From Opitutus sp. GAS368 (lineage in GTDB: Bacteria > Verrucomicrobiota > Verrucomicrobiia > Opitutales > Opitutaceae), in contig CAMDOO010000009.1 of the NCBI GenBank assembly GCA_945903545.1, positions 1 to 55,853 on the forward strand: DNA of 55,853 nucleotides, given 5' to 3'. The notes beneath the pieces were generated by a model that searched no databases, had not been told where the DNA came from, and worked only from the letters and a program-made list of their open reading frames with translations. The translations under genes and the position numbers were made by a program. Below, piece after piece: positions 15,865 through 23,351 of this stretch (positions are counted from its first letter, which is position 1; every line of letters starts with the position of its first letter).

Positions 15865-17040
15865 ATGACCCCACCTGCCGAGCCCCCGGCGCATGTTGCG
15901 GACACTTCCCCTCCCGGGCGCAGCGCGTTGGCCCGGCTGCTCGACCGGGCCCGGATGCAGGAGGGGGGCCTGCTGGTGGTCATTCTCGTACTGGGCCTGC
16001 TGCTCACCGTGTTCAGCGGCACCGTGCGCACCCCGGTCTTTGCCACCGGGGCGGACGGCACCCAGGAACGCGTCTACGTCACCAACGACGCCGGCGAAAG
16101 CGTCCCGGCGACCGTGGAGAAGAATAAATTCTTCAACGCCCAGAACCTCGCCCAGCTCGCCAAGGACACCAGCTTCATCGCCATCATGGCCGTGGGCATG
16201 TCGGTGGTGATCATCGCCGGCGGCATCGATCTCAGCGTGGGCGCGATCTACGCTCTGGCCTCGGTGCTCGGCGCGATGGCCCTGCACGCCTTCGGTCCCG
16301 GCGGCGACCACGCGACCGTCGCCCCCTGGCTCGGGGTCGGGCTCGGCGCCGCAGTCTGCGTGGGGGTCGCCGCCCTCTGTGGCCTGATCAACGGCGGCCT
16401 CATTGTCGCCCTGCGCGTCCATCCCTTCATCATCACCTTGGGCGCGATGGCCATCCTGCGCGGCATCGCGTTTGTCACCACCAAGGGCCAGTCGATCGGC
16501 GGCTTCCCCCCCGCTTTCCGCGAGCTCGTCCGGTACGAGGTGGGCAATGGGCTCAGCCTCGTGCCGCTGGCGGTGATGCTGGTCGTGACCATCGCCGGCG
16601 GCATCTTCCTCTCCCGCCTCGCCGCCGGCCGCCGCGTGTACGCCATCGGCGGCAACGAGCTGGCCGCGCGCTTCAGCGGCATCCGCGTCGAGCGCGTGAA
16701 GCTCGGCGTTTACCTCCTCTCCGGCGCCACCGCCGGCATCGCCGCGCTGCTCGCGCTGGGCTACTACGGCGCCGCGACTTCCGGCGACGGCCAGGGTTAC
16801 GAGCTCAACGTCATCGCCGCCGCCGTGGTGGGCGGGGCCAGCCTGACCGGCGGCAAAGGCTCGGCCCTCGGTGCCGTGCTCGGCGCGCTCGTGATCCAGA
16901 TGATCAACAGCGGCATCGTCATTCTCGGGATTGATCAGAACTACAGCCAGATCATCATCGGCGCGGTCGTCATCGCCGCCGTCGTCCTCGACAACCTCAA
17001 CACGTGGCTCGCCCGCCGCCGCCCTGTGGCCCAGGCCTGA
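15865..17040 (+). CDS. sugar ABC transporter permease (RbsC type)
   Basis: Inner-membrane permease of the ribose/xylose class (CUT2), 391 residues with about ten hydrophobic segments. Diagnostic blocks are SFIAIMAVGMSVVIIAGGIDLSVGAIYALASVL, LRVHPFIITLGAMAILRGIAFVTTKGQSIGGFP, RVYAIGGNELAARFSGIRVERVKLGVYLLSG and GGASLTGGKGSALGAVLGALVIQMI. An extra stretch of about 30 polar residues (about 55-85) sits between the first and second membrane helices, longer than in RbsC. First gene of the uptake set; a binding protein follows after a palindrome. The sugar is not predictable. Confidence 0.92.
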   Translation: MTPPAEPPAHVADTSPPGRSALARLLDRARMQEGGLLVVILVLGLLLTVFSGTVRTPVFATGADGTQERVYVTNDAGESVPATVEKNKFFNAQNLAQLAKDTSFIAIMAVGMSVVIIAGGIDLSVGAIYALASVLGAMALHAFGPGGDHATVAPWLGVGLGAAVCVGVAALCGLINGGLIVALRVHPFIITLGAMAILRGIAFVTTKGQSIGGFPPAFRELVRYEVGNGLSLVPLAVMLVVTIAGGIFLSRLAAGRRVYAIGGNELAARFSGIRVERVKLGVYLLSGATAGIAALLALGYYGAATSGDGQGYELNVIAAAVVGGASLTGGKGSALGAVLGALVIQMINSGIVILGIDQNYSQIIIGAVVIAAVVLDNLNTWLARRRPVAQA

Positions 17041-17068
17041 GCCAACTGCCACCACGCCAATCCAATTT

Positions 17069-17170
17069 TGCCACAGAGGCGCAGAGAGCACAGAGCCCGA
17101 GCCTCGTTGATTTTTGATTCCCAACTCATTCCGTCCATTCTCTGTGTCTCTGTGCCTCTTTGGCAAAAAC
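17069..17170. repeat. CACAGAG-type palindrome between permease and binding protein
   Basis: The left arm (ttttgccacagaggcgcagag, then agcacagagcc) and right arm (ctctgtgtctctgtgcc, then tctttggcaaaa) form a long hairpin. It may attenuate read-through and stabilise the upstream mRNA, setting different doses of permease and binding protein; that is inference. Confidence 0.8.
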
Positions 17171-17213
17171 CTGATTTCCTGAGTTCCACATTCACCCAAA
17201 TCCCCGCCCCAAT

Positions 17214-18176
17214 ATGATCAAACGTCTCCTCACCCTCGCCGCCATGCTCGCGGCCCTCGCGACGACCGCCTTCCCGGCCGCGGCGCCGCGTACTATCACC
17301 CTCGGCCTCGTCGCGAAGTCCCAGGGCAACCCCGTCTTCCAAGCGGCCCGTGTCGGCGCCGAGGACGCCGCCAAGGAACTGGGCGCGAAATACGGCCTCA
17401 CCATCAAGATCGACTGGCGCACCCCGAACGAGGAGGACGCCCAGAAGCAGGCCGACGCCATCGAGCAACTCGTGCTCGCCGGTGCCGCCGGGATCTCCGT
17501 GAGCGTCTCCGACGCCAACAAGCTCACCGACGCCATCAACCGCGCCGTGGACCGCGGCGTGCCGGTCGCGACCTTCGATTCCGACGCCCCCGCCAGCAAG
17601 CGCTTCGTCACCTATGGCATCGATGACGTCCTCTGCGGCGCCCAGACGATGGATGAGCTCGCCAAGCTGATGAACGGCCGCGGCGTCGTGGCGATCCTCG
17701 CCGGCAACCAGACCGCCCCCAACCTCCAGAAGCGCGTCCAGGGCGCAAAGGAAGCCGCGAAGAAATATCCCGGCATCACGATTCGCGAAACCTACTACCA
17801 CAAGGAAACGCCCCAGGACGCCGCCGCCAAGGTCGAGCAGGTCATGCAGGCCAATCCCGATATCACGGGCTGGGCCATGATCGGCGGCTGGCCGCTCTTC
17901 ACTGAGAACGCCCTCAAGTGGCGCCCCGGCACCGTGAAGTGCGTCTCGGTCGACGCCCTCCCCGCCCAGCTCGGCTACATCCGCAGCGGCCACGTCCCGG
18001 TCCTCCTCGCCCAGCAGTGCTACGACTGGGGCCACCGCACGGTCGAACTCCTCGTCGAGAAGATCGTGAACAAGAAGGACCCGGCCGCCGTGAAGGAAGT
18101 GGCCGCGCTCGTCCCGGTCACCAAGGACAACGTCGAGGCCTACGCCAAGAACTGGGAGAAGTGGCTGCCGAAGTAA
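17214..18176 (+). CDS. sugar-binding protein of ABC transporter (RbsB type)
   Basis: 320 residues: a signal peptide (MIKRLLTLAAMLAALATTAFPAAA) and a type I periplasmic binding fold (TLGLVAKSQGNPVFQAARVGAEDAAKELG, WRTPNEEDAQKQADAIEQLVLAG, SVSVSDANKLTDAINRAVDRGVPVATFDSDAP, AALVPVTKDNVEAYAKNWEKWLPK). It should deliver an aldose to the adjacent permease. A close paralogue is encoded on the opposite strand at 21254. The Cys in VLCGAQTM and VKCVSVDA are not disulfide-typical for this family. Confidence 0.92.
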   Translation: MIKRLLTLAAMLAALATTAFPAAAPRTITLGLVAKSQGNPVFQAARVGAEDAAKELGAKYGLTIKIDWRTPNEEDAQKQADAIEQLVLAGAAGISVSVSDANKLTDAINRAVDRGVPVATFDSDAPASKRFVTYGIDDVLCGAQTMDELAKLMNGRGVVAILAGNQTAPNLQKRVQGAKEAAKKYPGITIRETYYHKETPQDAAAKVEQVMQANPDITGWAMIGGWPLFTENALKWRPGTVKCVSVDALPAQLGYIRSGHVPVLLAQQCYDWGHRTVELLVEKIVNKKDPAAVKEVAALVPVTKDNVEAYAKNWEKWLPK

Positions 18177-18252
18177 GCGTCGCGCCGTACGCCGCTCACG
18201 AGGTTCGGAAGGTAGGGTTGGGCCGCCGGCCCGACCGCGATCATCCCGAATT

Positions 18253-18380
18253 GGTTTCACGCAGAGAAGGCACGCTGCGCGCGCCAAGGCAGAGATCGCG
18301 GAGGCCCGGCCCCAACGCTTGGATCCCGAACCCAACCCCCATCCGAACTCTGCGTTCTCTGCGTCTCTGCGTGCCAAACC
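18253..18380. repeat. CGCAGAG-type palindrome
   Basis: The left arm (tttcacgcagagaaggc, then aggcagagatcgcggagg) faces the right arm (actctgcgttctctgcg, then tctctgcgtgccaaacc). It lies between the binding-protein gene and the SGNH-like gene. Confidence 0.75.
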
Positions 18381-18444
18381 TCCGGAAATAATCGCGGCCG
18401 ACCCAGCGGGTCAGCCCTACCCCGACCCTCTACCCCCCTACCCC

Positions 18445-19398
18445 ATGAAAATGAGATCCCTGTGCGCCGCCTTACTGCTGGCCATCGCCCCGGACCTGCT
18501 CGCCCAGCAGCAGCCGGCGACCCCGGCGCCCGCTGCCCGGCCGGCGCTCGAGTCGCGCGGCAGCATTCTGTTCATCGGGAACAGCTTCACGTTCGCGGAT
18601 AAGTCCCCCGCCTATTTCTACCGGGCGCAAACGGTGACCGACCTGAACGGAGGCGGCATCGGGGGCGTCCCCGCGCTGTTCAAGGCCTTCGCCAACCAGG
18701 CGGGGTTGGACTTCGCCGTGAGCCTGGAGACCTCGCCTGGCAAGGGACTCGACTGGCATTTCAAGGAGAAGGCCGCGGTGATCGGCCGCGCTTGGGATTA
18801 CGTGGTGATGCACGGATTCAGCACCCTCGACTCCGCCAAGCCCGGCGACCCCGCCCTGCTGGTCAGTTCCGCGAAGCAGGTCGCTGAGCTGTTGCACGGC
18901 AAGAATCCCAACGTGGACATCCGCCTGATGGCGACCTGGTCGCGGGCGGACCAAACCTACCCGGACGGTGCCCGCTGGCACGGCCAGCCCATCGAGGCGA
19001 TGGCCCGGGATGTCCGCGCGGGCTACGATCTGGCCGCCGCCGGCACGCCGTTCATCCGCGGCGTGATCCCGGTCGGCGAGGCTTGGAACCGCGCAATGCA
19101 GAAAGGCGTCGCCGACCCGAATCCCTACGACGGCATCGCCGCGGGCCAGGTCAATCTCTGGGCCTACGACCACTACCACGCGAGCATCCATGGCTATTAC
19201 CTTGAGGCGCTGGTGGAGTTTGGGGACATCACCGGGCTGGATCCCCGCTCGCTCGGCCGCAATGAGCGCACCGCGTTCGAGCTCGGCATCTCGCCCGCCC
19301 AGGCCACCGCGCTGCAGCAGGTCGCCTTCGAAGAACTCATGGCCACCAAGGGCCGGGCGCCGCTCAAGGAGTTCAAGCCCATCCCGCTCCCGCGTTAA
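18445..19398 (+). CDS. secreted SGNH/GDSL-like hydrolase (DUF4886-like)
   Basis: 317 residues with a signal peptide (MKMRSLCAALLLAIAPDLLAQQQ). SILFIGNSFTF (about residues 35-45) resembles the nucleophile block I of SGNH enzymes with Ser in GNS. DYVVMHGFST may be block III-like, and YDHYHASIHGYYLEALVEF near the C-terminus offers the Asp/His of block V. These suggest an esterase acting on acylated carbohydrates outside the cell. It lies inside the ABC transporter set, between the binding protein and the ATPase, so a role in deacylating the imported sugar source is a reasonable inference. Catalytic residues need testing. Confidence 0.75.
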   Translation: MKMRSLCAALLLAIAPDLLAQQQPATPAPAARPALESRGSILFIGNSFTFADKSPAYFYRAQTVTDLNGGGIGGVPALFKAFANQAGLDFAVSLETSPGKGLDWHFKEKAAVIGRAWDYVVMHGFSTLDSAKPGDPALLVSSAKQVAELLHGKNPNVDIRLMATWSRADQTYPDGARWHGQPIEAMARDVRAGYDLAAAGTPFIRGVIPVGEAWNRAMQKGVADPNPYDGIAAGQVNLWAYDHYHASIHGYYLEALVEFGDITGLDPRSLGRNERTAFELGISPAQATALQQVAFEELMATKGRAPLKEFKPIPLPR

Positions 19399-19418
19399 AT
19401 CAACCGATCCACTATTTT

Positions 19419-19652
19419 GGCCACAGAGGCACAGAGACACGGAGCCCAAGCCTCGTTGGTTTTGGGTTTCGAGCCTCAACCGGATTGGCCGCAAAAAGGC
19501 GCAAGAAACGCAAAAAAACATCGAACCCGAGCCATGCGGATTTTGATTCAGAGATCGGAAATCTGTTTGTGCGCCTTTTGCGCCTTTTTGCGGCCAACAA
19601 TTCCGAATCGGAACAACGAGGCTTGGGCTCTGTGAACTCTGTGCCTTGTGGC
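19419..19652. repeat. outer CACAGAG palindrome, interrupted
   Basis: The left arm (ggccacagaggcacagag, acacggagcccaagcctcgttgg) and right arm (aacgaggcttgggctctg, tgaactctgtgccttgtggc) are complementary over about 38 nt, but lie nearly 200 nt apart because another palindrome occupies the loop. The right arm contains in-frame GTG codons for the ATPase gene. Confidence 0.85.
19487..19595. repeat. inner GGCCGCAAAAAGGCG palindrome nested in the outer one
   Basis: The left arm (ggccgcaaaaaggcgc, then aagaaacgcaaaa) and right arm (gtgcgccttttgcgcc, then tttttgcggcc) form a separate hairpin of the family also present at 13189. It sits wholly within the loop of the outer element. Confidence 0.85.
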
Positions 19653-19661
19653 AAAAAATCC

Positions 19662-21167
19662 GTGGCTTTCCTGGAATTCCATCACATCACGAAGCGCTTC
19701 CCCGGCGCCCTCGCGCTTGACGGCGTGAGCTTCGCCGTGGAGCGCGGCACTTGCCACGCGCTCATCGGCGAGAACGGCGCGGGCAAGAGCACGCTCGGCC
19801 GGATTCTCGCGGGCGTGCACACGGCCGACTCCGGCGAGATCCGCCTCGACGGCCGCGTCGTGCACCCGAGCTCGCCGCTCGCCGCCCGCCGGCTCGGCAT
19901 CGCGATGGTCCACCAGGAACTCGCCTTCTGCCCGAACCTGACCGTCGCCGAGAACCTCTGCCTCGGCGATCTCCCGCGCCGCGCCTTCGGTTGGGTCGAC
20001 CGGTCTGAGCTGCATCAGCGCGCGAGAACAATGCTGGCCGAGATCGGCGCGGCCATCGATCCCGGTGCCGTCATCGGCACGCTTTCCACCGGCAAGGAGC
20101 AGCTCGTGCAGATCGCCGCCGCGGTCGGCAGCGGCGCACAGGTGATCGTGATGGACGAGCCCACCAGTTCGCTTTCCAGCGGCGAGACCCGTGAGCTCTT
20201 TCGGCTCGTCCGCGCGCTTAAGGCCCGCGGCATCACCCTCATCTACGTCTCCCACCGGATGGAGGAGCTCTTTGAACTGTGCGACTCCGTGACGGTCCTC
20301 CGCGACGGGCGGTTCGTCGCCACCGAGCCCATCGCCGCCACCAACCAGGCGCGCGTCGTGCGGCAGATGACCGGCCGCGAGCTGCTCGTGCAGACCCCGT
20401 CCCACCTCGGCCGCGAGCTCGGCGACGAATACCTGCGGGTGGAGAATCTGGCTTCACCCGGGCGCTTTGCCGGCGTGGGCCTCACCCTGCGCGCCGGCGA
20501 GGTCGTCGGCCTCGCCGGGCTCGTCGGCGCCGGCCGCAGCGAGGTGGCGCAGGCGATCCTCGGTCTCGACCCCGCGGCCACCGGGCACGTTTGGGTGCGC
20601 GGCACGGAATTGAAACTCGGCTCAATGGCCGCCGCCATGGCTGCCGGGCTCGGCCTCGTGCCGGAGGACCGGAAGCGCCAGGGGCTCGTGCTGCCGCTGA
20701 ATTGCCGCGAGAACACCGCGCTCGCCGCCCTGCCCCTCCTTACCCGCGCTGGCTGGGTCCAGCGGGCCGCCGAACGGGAACTCGTGAACCGCTACGCCGC
20801 CCGGCTGCGGGTCCGGACATCCTCCATGGAGGCGACGATCGCCACCTTGAGCGGCGGCAACCAGCAGAAGCTGGCCCTCGCCAAATGGCTCGCCCGCGAT
20901 TGCGACGTGCTGATCGTCGACGAACCCACGCGCGGCATCGATGTCGGAGCCAAAGCCGAGATCTACCAGCTCCTCGACGAGCTTGCCGCCGAGGGTAAGG
21001 CCCTCCTCGTGATTTCCTCGGAGCTGCCGGAACTGATCGGCCTGTGCCGCCGCATCCTCGTCATGCGCGAGGGCCGCCTCGCCGGTGAGGTCCCGCGCGC
21101 CGGCTTCAGCGAAGCCGCGCTGATGGAGATCATGGCGGGCGTGACTGAAGTGACGAGTGACAGGTGA
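19662..21167 (+). CDS. sugar ABC transporter ATP-binding protein (RbsA type)
   Basis: 501 residues with two nucleotide-binding domains, as in RbsA/XylG. First NBD: Walker A GENGAGKST (about 36-44), signature LSTGKEQLV, Walker B VIVMDEPTSSLS. Second NBD: the usual degenerate Walker A GLVGAGRSE, signature LSGGNQQKL and VLIVDEPTRGID. The frame is open back to 19485 through repeat DNA; GTG 19662 gives VAFLEFHHITKRFPGALALDGVSF, the normal family N-terminus. GTG 19632 or 19641, both in the repeat arm, are possible. The last codons (VTEVTSDR) are encoded by another palindrome. Confidence 0.92.
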   Translation: MAFLEFHHITKRFPGALALDGVSFAVERGTCHALIGENGAGKSTLGRILAGVHTADSGEIRLDGRVVHPSSPLAARRLGIAMVHQELAFCPNLTVAENLCLGDLPRRAFGWVDRSELHQRARTMLAEIGAAIDPGAVIGTLSTGKEQLVQIAAAVGSGAQVIVMDEPTSSLSSGETRELFRLVRALKARGITLIYVSHRMEELFELCDSVTVLRDGRFVATEPIAATNQARVVRQMTGRELLVQTPSHLGRELGDEYLRVENLASPGRFAGVGLTLRAGEVVGLAGLVGAGRSEVAQAILGLDPAATGHVWVRGTELKLGSMAAAMAAGLGLVPEDRKRQGLVLPLNCRENTALAALPLLTRAGWVQRAAERELVNRYAARLRVRTSSMEATIATLSGGNQQKLALAKWLARDCDVLIVDEPTRGIDVGAKAEIYQLLDELAAEGKALLVISSELPELIGLCRRILVMREGRLAGEVPRAGFSEAALMEIMAGVTEVTSDR

Positions 21168-21248
21168 CGAGACTCGGCACCGAGCCGACAGACCGGCTCT
21201 CGACTCGCAGAGCCTCCGTCTCGTCACTCGTCACCTGTCACTCGTCAC
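21150..21248. repeat. GTGACGA-heptamer palindrome at the ATPase stop codon
   Basis: The left arm 21150-21173 reads gtgacga-gtgacag-gtgacga-gac. The complement of the right arm 21218-21248 reads gtgacga-gtgacag-gtgacga-gtgacga-gac. The arms are identical except for one extra 7-nt unit on the right. The ATPase stop codon (21165-21167) is in the left arm, and the converging binding-protein gene ends 6 nt past the right arm. Confidence 0.9.
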
Positions 21249-21253
21249 TAGAA

Positions 21254-22240
21254 TCATTTCGGCAGCCACTTTTCCCAGTTCTTGGCGAAGGCCTCGACGT
21301 TGGCCTTCGTGACCGGGGTCAGCGGGCTGGCGTCGTCGACGCTCGGGGGATCCTTCTTGAAATGCAGCTTGTCGATCAGGCGCTCGACCGAGCGGTAGCC
21401 ATAGCCGTAGACGTCCTGCGAGAGGAGCAGCTGCACGTGGCCGCTGCGCACGTAATCCAGCTGCTGCGGCAGCGCGTCGACGGCGACAGTCTGGATGGTG
21501 CCGGGACGCCACTTCAGCGCGTTGTCGGTGAAGAGCGGCCAGCCGCCGAGGAGGCCCCAGCCGGTGATGTCGGGATTGGCCTGCATGACCTGCTCGATCT
21601 TCGCGACGGCGTCCTGCGGGGTCTCCTTGTGGTAATAGATGTCGAGGAGCTTGATGTTGGGATATTTCTTCGCGGCGGCACGGAAGCCGGCGGCGCGTTG
21701 CTGAAGGTTGGCGGCGTTCGGGTTGCCGTCGATCGCGGCGACCACGCCCCGGCCCTTGAGCAGCTTGGCCAGTTCCTCGAAGGTCTGCTCGCCGCACTTG
21801 AAGTCGTCGATGCCGAGCGAGACGAACCGCTTGCTGGCCGGCGCATCGCCCGAGAACGTGACCACCGGCACGCCGCGGCCCGCGGCCTTGTTGATCGCGT
21901 CGTTGAGCTTGTTGGCGTCGGAGGCGCTGACGATGATGCCGTCCACGCCGGCGAGCAGAAGCTGCTCAATGGATTCCGCCTGTTTCTGGGCGTCCTCCTC
22001 GTTCGGCGTGCGCCAGTCGATCTTGATGGTGATGCCGTACTTGGCGCCGAGTTCCTTGGCGGCGTCCTTGGCCCCGGAATGGGCGGCCTCGAAGAACTGG
22101 TTGCCCTGGGACTTGGCGATCATGCCGAGCGTGTAGGTCTTGGTCGCGGCCGCACCGGCGTGCAGCAGGGCGGGAGCGGTGAGAAGCAGACAGGCAAGCA
22201 AGCGGCGCAGGGGCCGCAGTGAGGTGGGGATGGGGCTCAT
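21254..22240 (-). CDS. second sugar-binding protein (RbsB type), paralogue
   Basis: 328 residues: signal peptide (SLRPLRRLLACLLLTAPALLHAGAA) and the same periplasmic binding fold as the protein at 17214. Long identical blocks include DWRTPNEEDAQKQA, YYHKETPQDA, QVMQANPDITGW and NWEKWLPK. The start at ATG 22240 yields the signal peptide; the upstream extension to 22315 is unlikely. It converges on the ATPase gene and has no permease or ATPase of its own nearby, so it may share the transporter while binding a different sugar. Confidence 0.92.
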   Translation of the reverse strand: MSPIPTSLRPLRRLLACLLLTAPALLHAGAAATKTYTLGMIAKSQGNQFFEAAHSGAKDAAKELGAKYGITIKIDWRTPNEEDAQKQAESIEQLLLAGVDGIIVSASDANKLNDAINKAAGRGVPVVTFSGDAPASKRFVSLGIDDFKCGEQTFEELAKLLKGRGVVAAIDGNPNAANLQQRAAGFRAAAKKYPNIKLLDIYYHKETPQDAVAKIEQVMQANPDITGWGLLGGWPLFTDNALKWRPGTIQTVAVDALPQQLDYVRSGHVQLLLSQDVYGYGYRSVERLIDKLHFKKDPPSVDDASPLTPVTKANVEAFAKNWEKWLPK

Positions 22241-22488
22241 GGGAAACCTCAGCAGAAGCGGAAGTCCGGTCGACGGCAAGTCGGAGCCATCTGCCCACGC
22301 CCGACCAGGCGGCACGAATTCGCCTCGCCGCCCCGGCTTCGCCCTCGCCGCGCCATGCCCCCGGACGCCGACCCGGCCGATCGCCCGGCAGGTCTACACC
22401 CTATGGCCGCGCCCGGCGCGGCCTGTCATGCTCAAGCCGTCCCGCCCAGCCCGGCCCGGCCGGCAAAACCATTCCTCCCCTAGATTCC

Positions 22489-22944
22489 ATGAAAACCACC
22501 GCCGCCCGCACCCTTGCCCTCGCCGCCCTCGCGGTGATTATTTCCAGCCTCGGCATCACCGGCTGCAACAAGAGCGCCCGCACGGACGCCAGTTCCAAGG
22601 CCGGGGAGGTCGTAGCCGACACGAAGGAGGCGCTGGGGCACGGCTGGGACAAGGTGAAGTCCTTCGCCTTCGACAAGCGGGAAGACTTCGCCGCCAACGC
22701 CAAGGCGCTGACCTCGAAGATGGACGCCCAAATGAGCGACCTGCACGCGAGCTATTCCGAAGCCAAAGCCAGTGCGAGCCGCAAGGCGGCCATGGCCGAA
22801 ATCAAGGACTCCGACGCCGCCTACAAGGAGAAGCTGGCGGCCCTGGGCACGGCGACCGCCGACACGTGGGACAGCGCCAAGCAAAACGTGATTTCCGCCT
22901 GGGATCACCTCGAGGCCACCTATTACAAGGCCCGCGCCGACTGA
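22489..22944 (+). CDS. putative lipoprotein with apolipoprotein-like helical repeats
   Basis: 151 residues: lipobox signal (ALAALAVIISSLGITGC), then an almost wholly alpha-helical, charged, Ala/Lys/Asp-rich region with repeated WD-K, SKAGEVVADTKEALGHGWDKVKSFAF and WDSAKQNVISAWDHLEATYYKARAD. It looks like an envelope-associated helical protein, reminiscent of apolipoprotein A1/E-like or YtxH-type proteins. No enzymatic motif. A strong terminator follows 42 nt after the stop, so it is probably monocistronic. Confidence 0.78.
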   Translation: MKTTAARTLALAALAVIISSLGITGCNKSARTDASSKAGEVVADTKEALGHGWDKVKSFAFDKREDFAANAKALTSKMDAQMSDLHASYSEAKASASRKAAMAEIKDSDAAYKEKLAALGTATADTWDSAKQNVISAWDHLEATYYKARAD

Positions 22945-22986
22945 GCCGGATCAGCCGCAACCATTCTCTTCTTCCAGAATTTCCCT

Positions 22987-23014
22987 GGCCGCCCGATCTC
23001 GGGCGGCCTTTTAA
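22987..23014 (+). terminator. rho-independent terminator
   Basis: The stem ggccgcccga/tcgggcggcc is perfect (effectively 9 bp with a 4-nt loop) and is followed by ttttaattt. It lies 42 nt downstream of the lipoprotein stop codon and is the clearest intrinsic terminator in the window. Confidence 0.85.
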
Positions 23015-23054
23015 TTTCAACTCGAAGCGAGTCGCGCCACCTGTCCAGGTGGCG

Positions 23055-23130
<76 letters not shown>

Positions 23131-23194
23131 GGCTGCACTGCGGGGTTTTCGCGGAATGGCGGGGGACGGTCAATGCTGCGGCTGACAACGGATT

Positions 23195-23302
23195 GTTTCA
23201 CACCGAGGCACAGAGAACACCGAGGGCTAAAATCGGATTCCTAGGTTTCAAAACCAAATGCCCGGTTCGGTCTCTGTGATCTCTGTGCTTCTGTGTGCCA
23301 AA
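23195..23302. repeat. CACAGAG-type palindrome downstream of the tRNA and cytochrome genes
   Basis: The left arm (gtttcacaccgaggcacagag) and right arm (tctctgtgatctctgtgc, then ttctgtgtgccaaa) lie between the tRNA promoter side and the 3' end of the cytochrome gene. The remainder of 23131-23351 shows no gene. Confidence 0.7.
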
Positions 23303-23351
23303 GGTTCGGAAACATCGCGGCCGACCCAGCGGGTCAGCCCTACCTATCAGG

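Noticed and set aside
19485-19661. 59-residue N-terminal extension of the ABC ATPase
   Set aside because: It is encoded by two palindromic elements; RbsA-type proteins begin close to the FHHITKRFPG segment.
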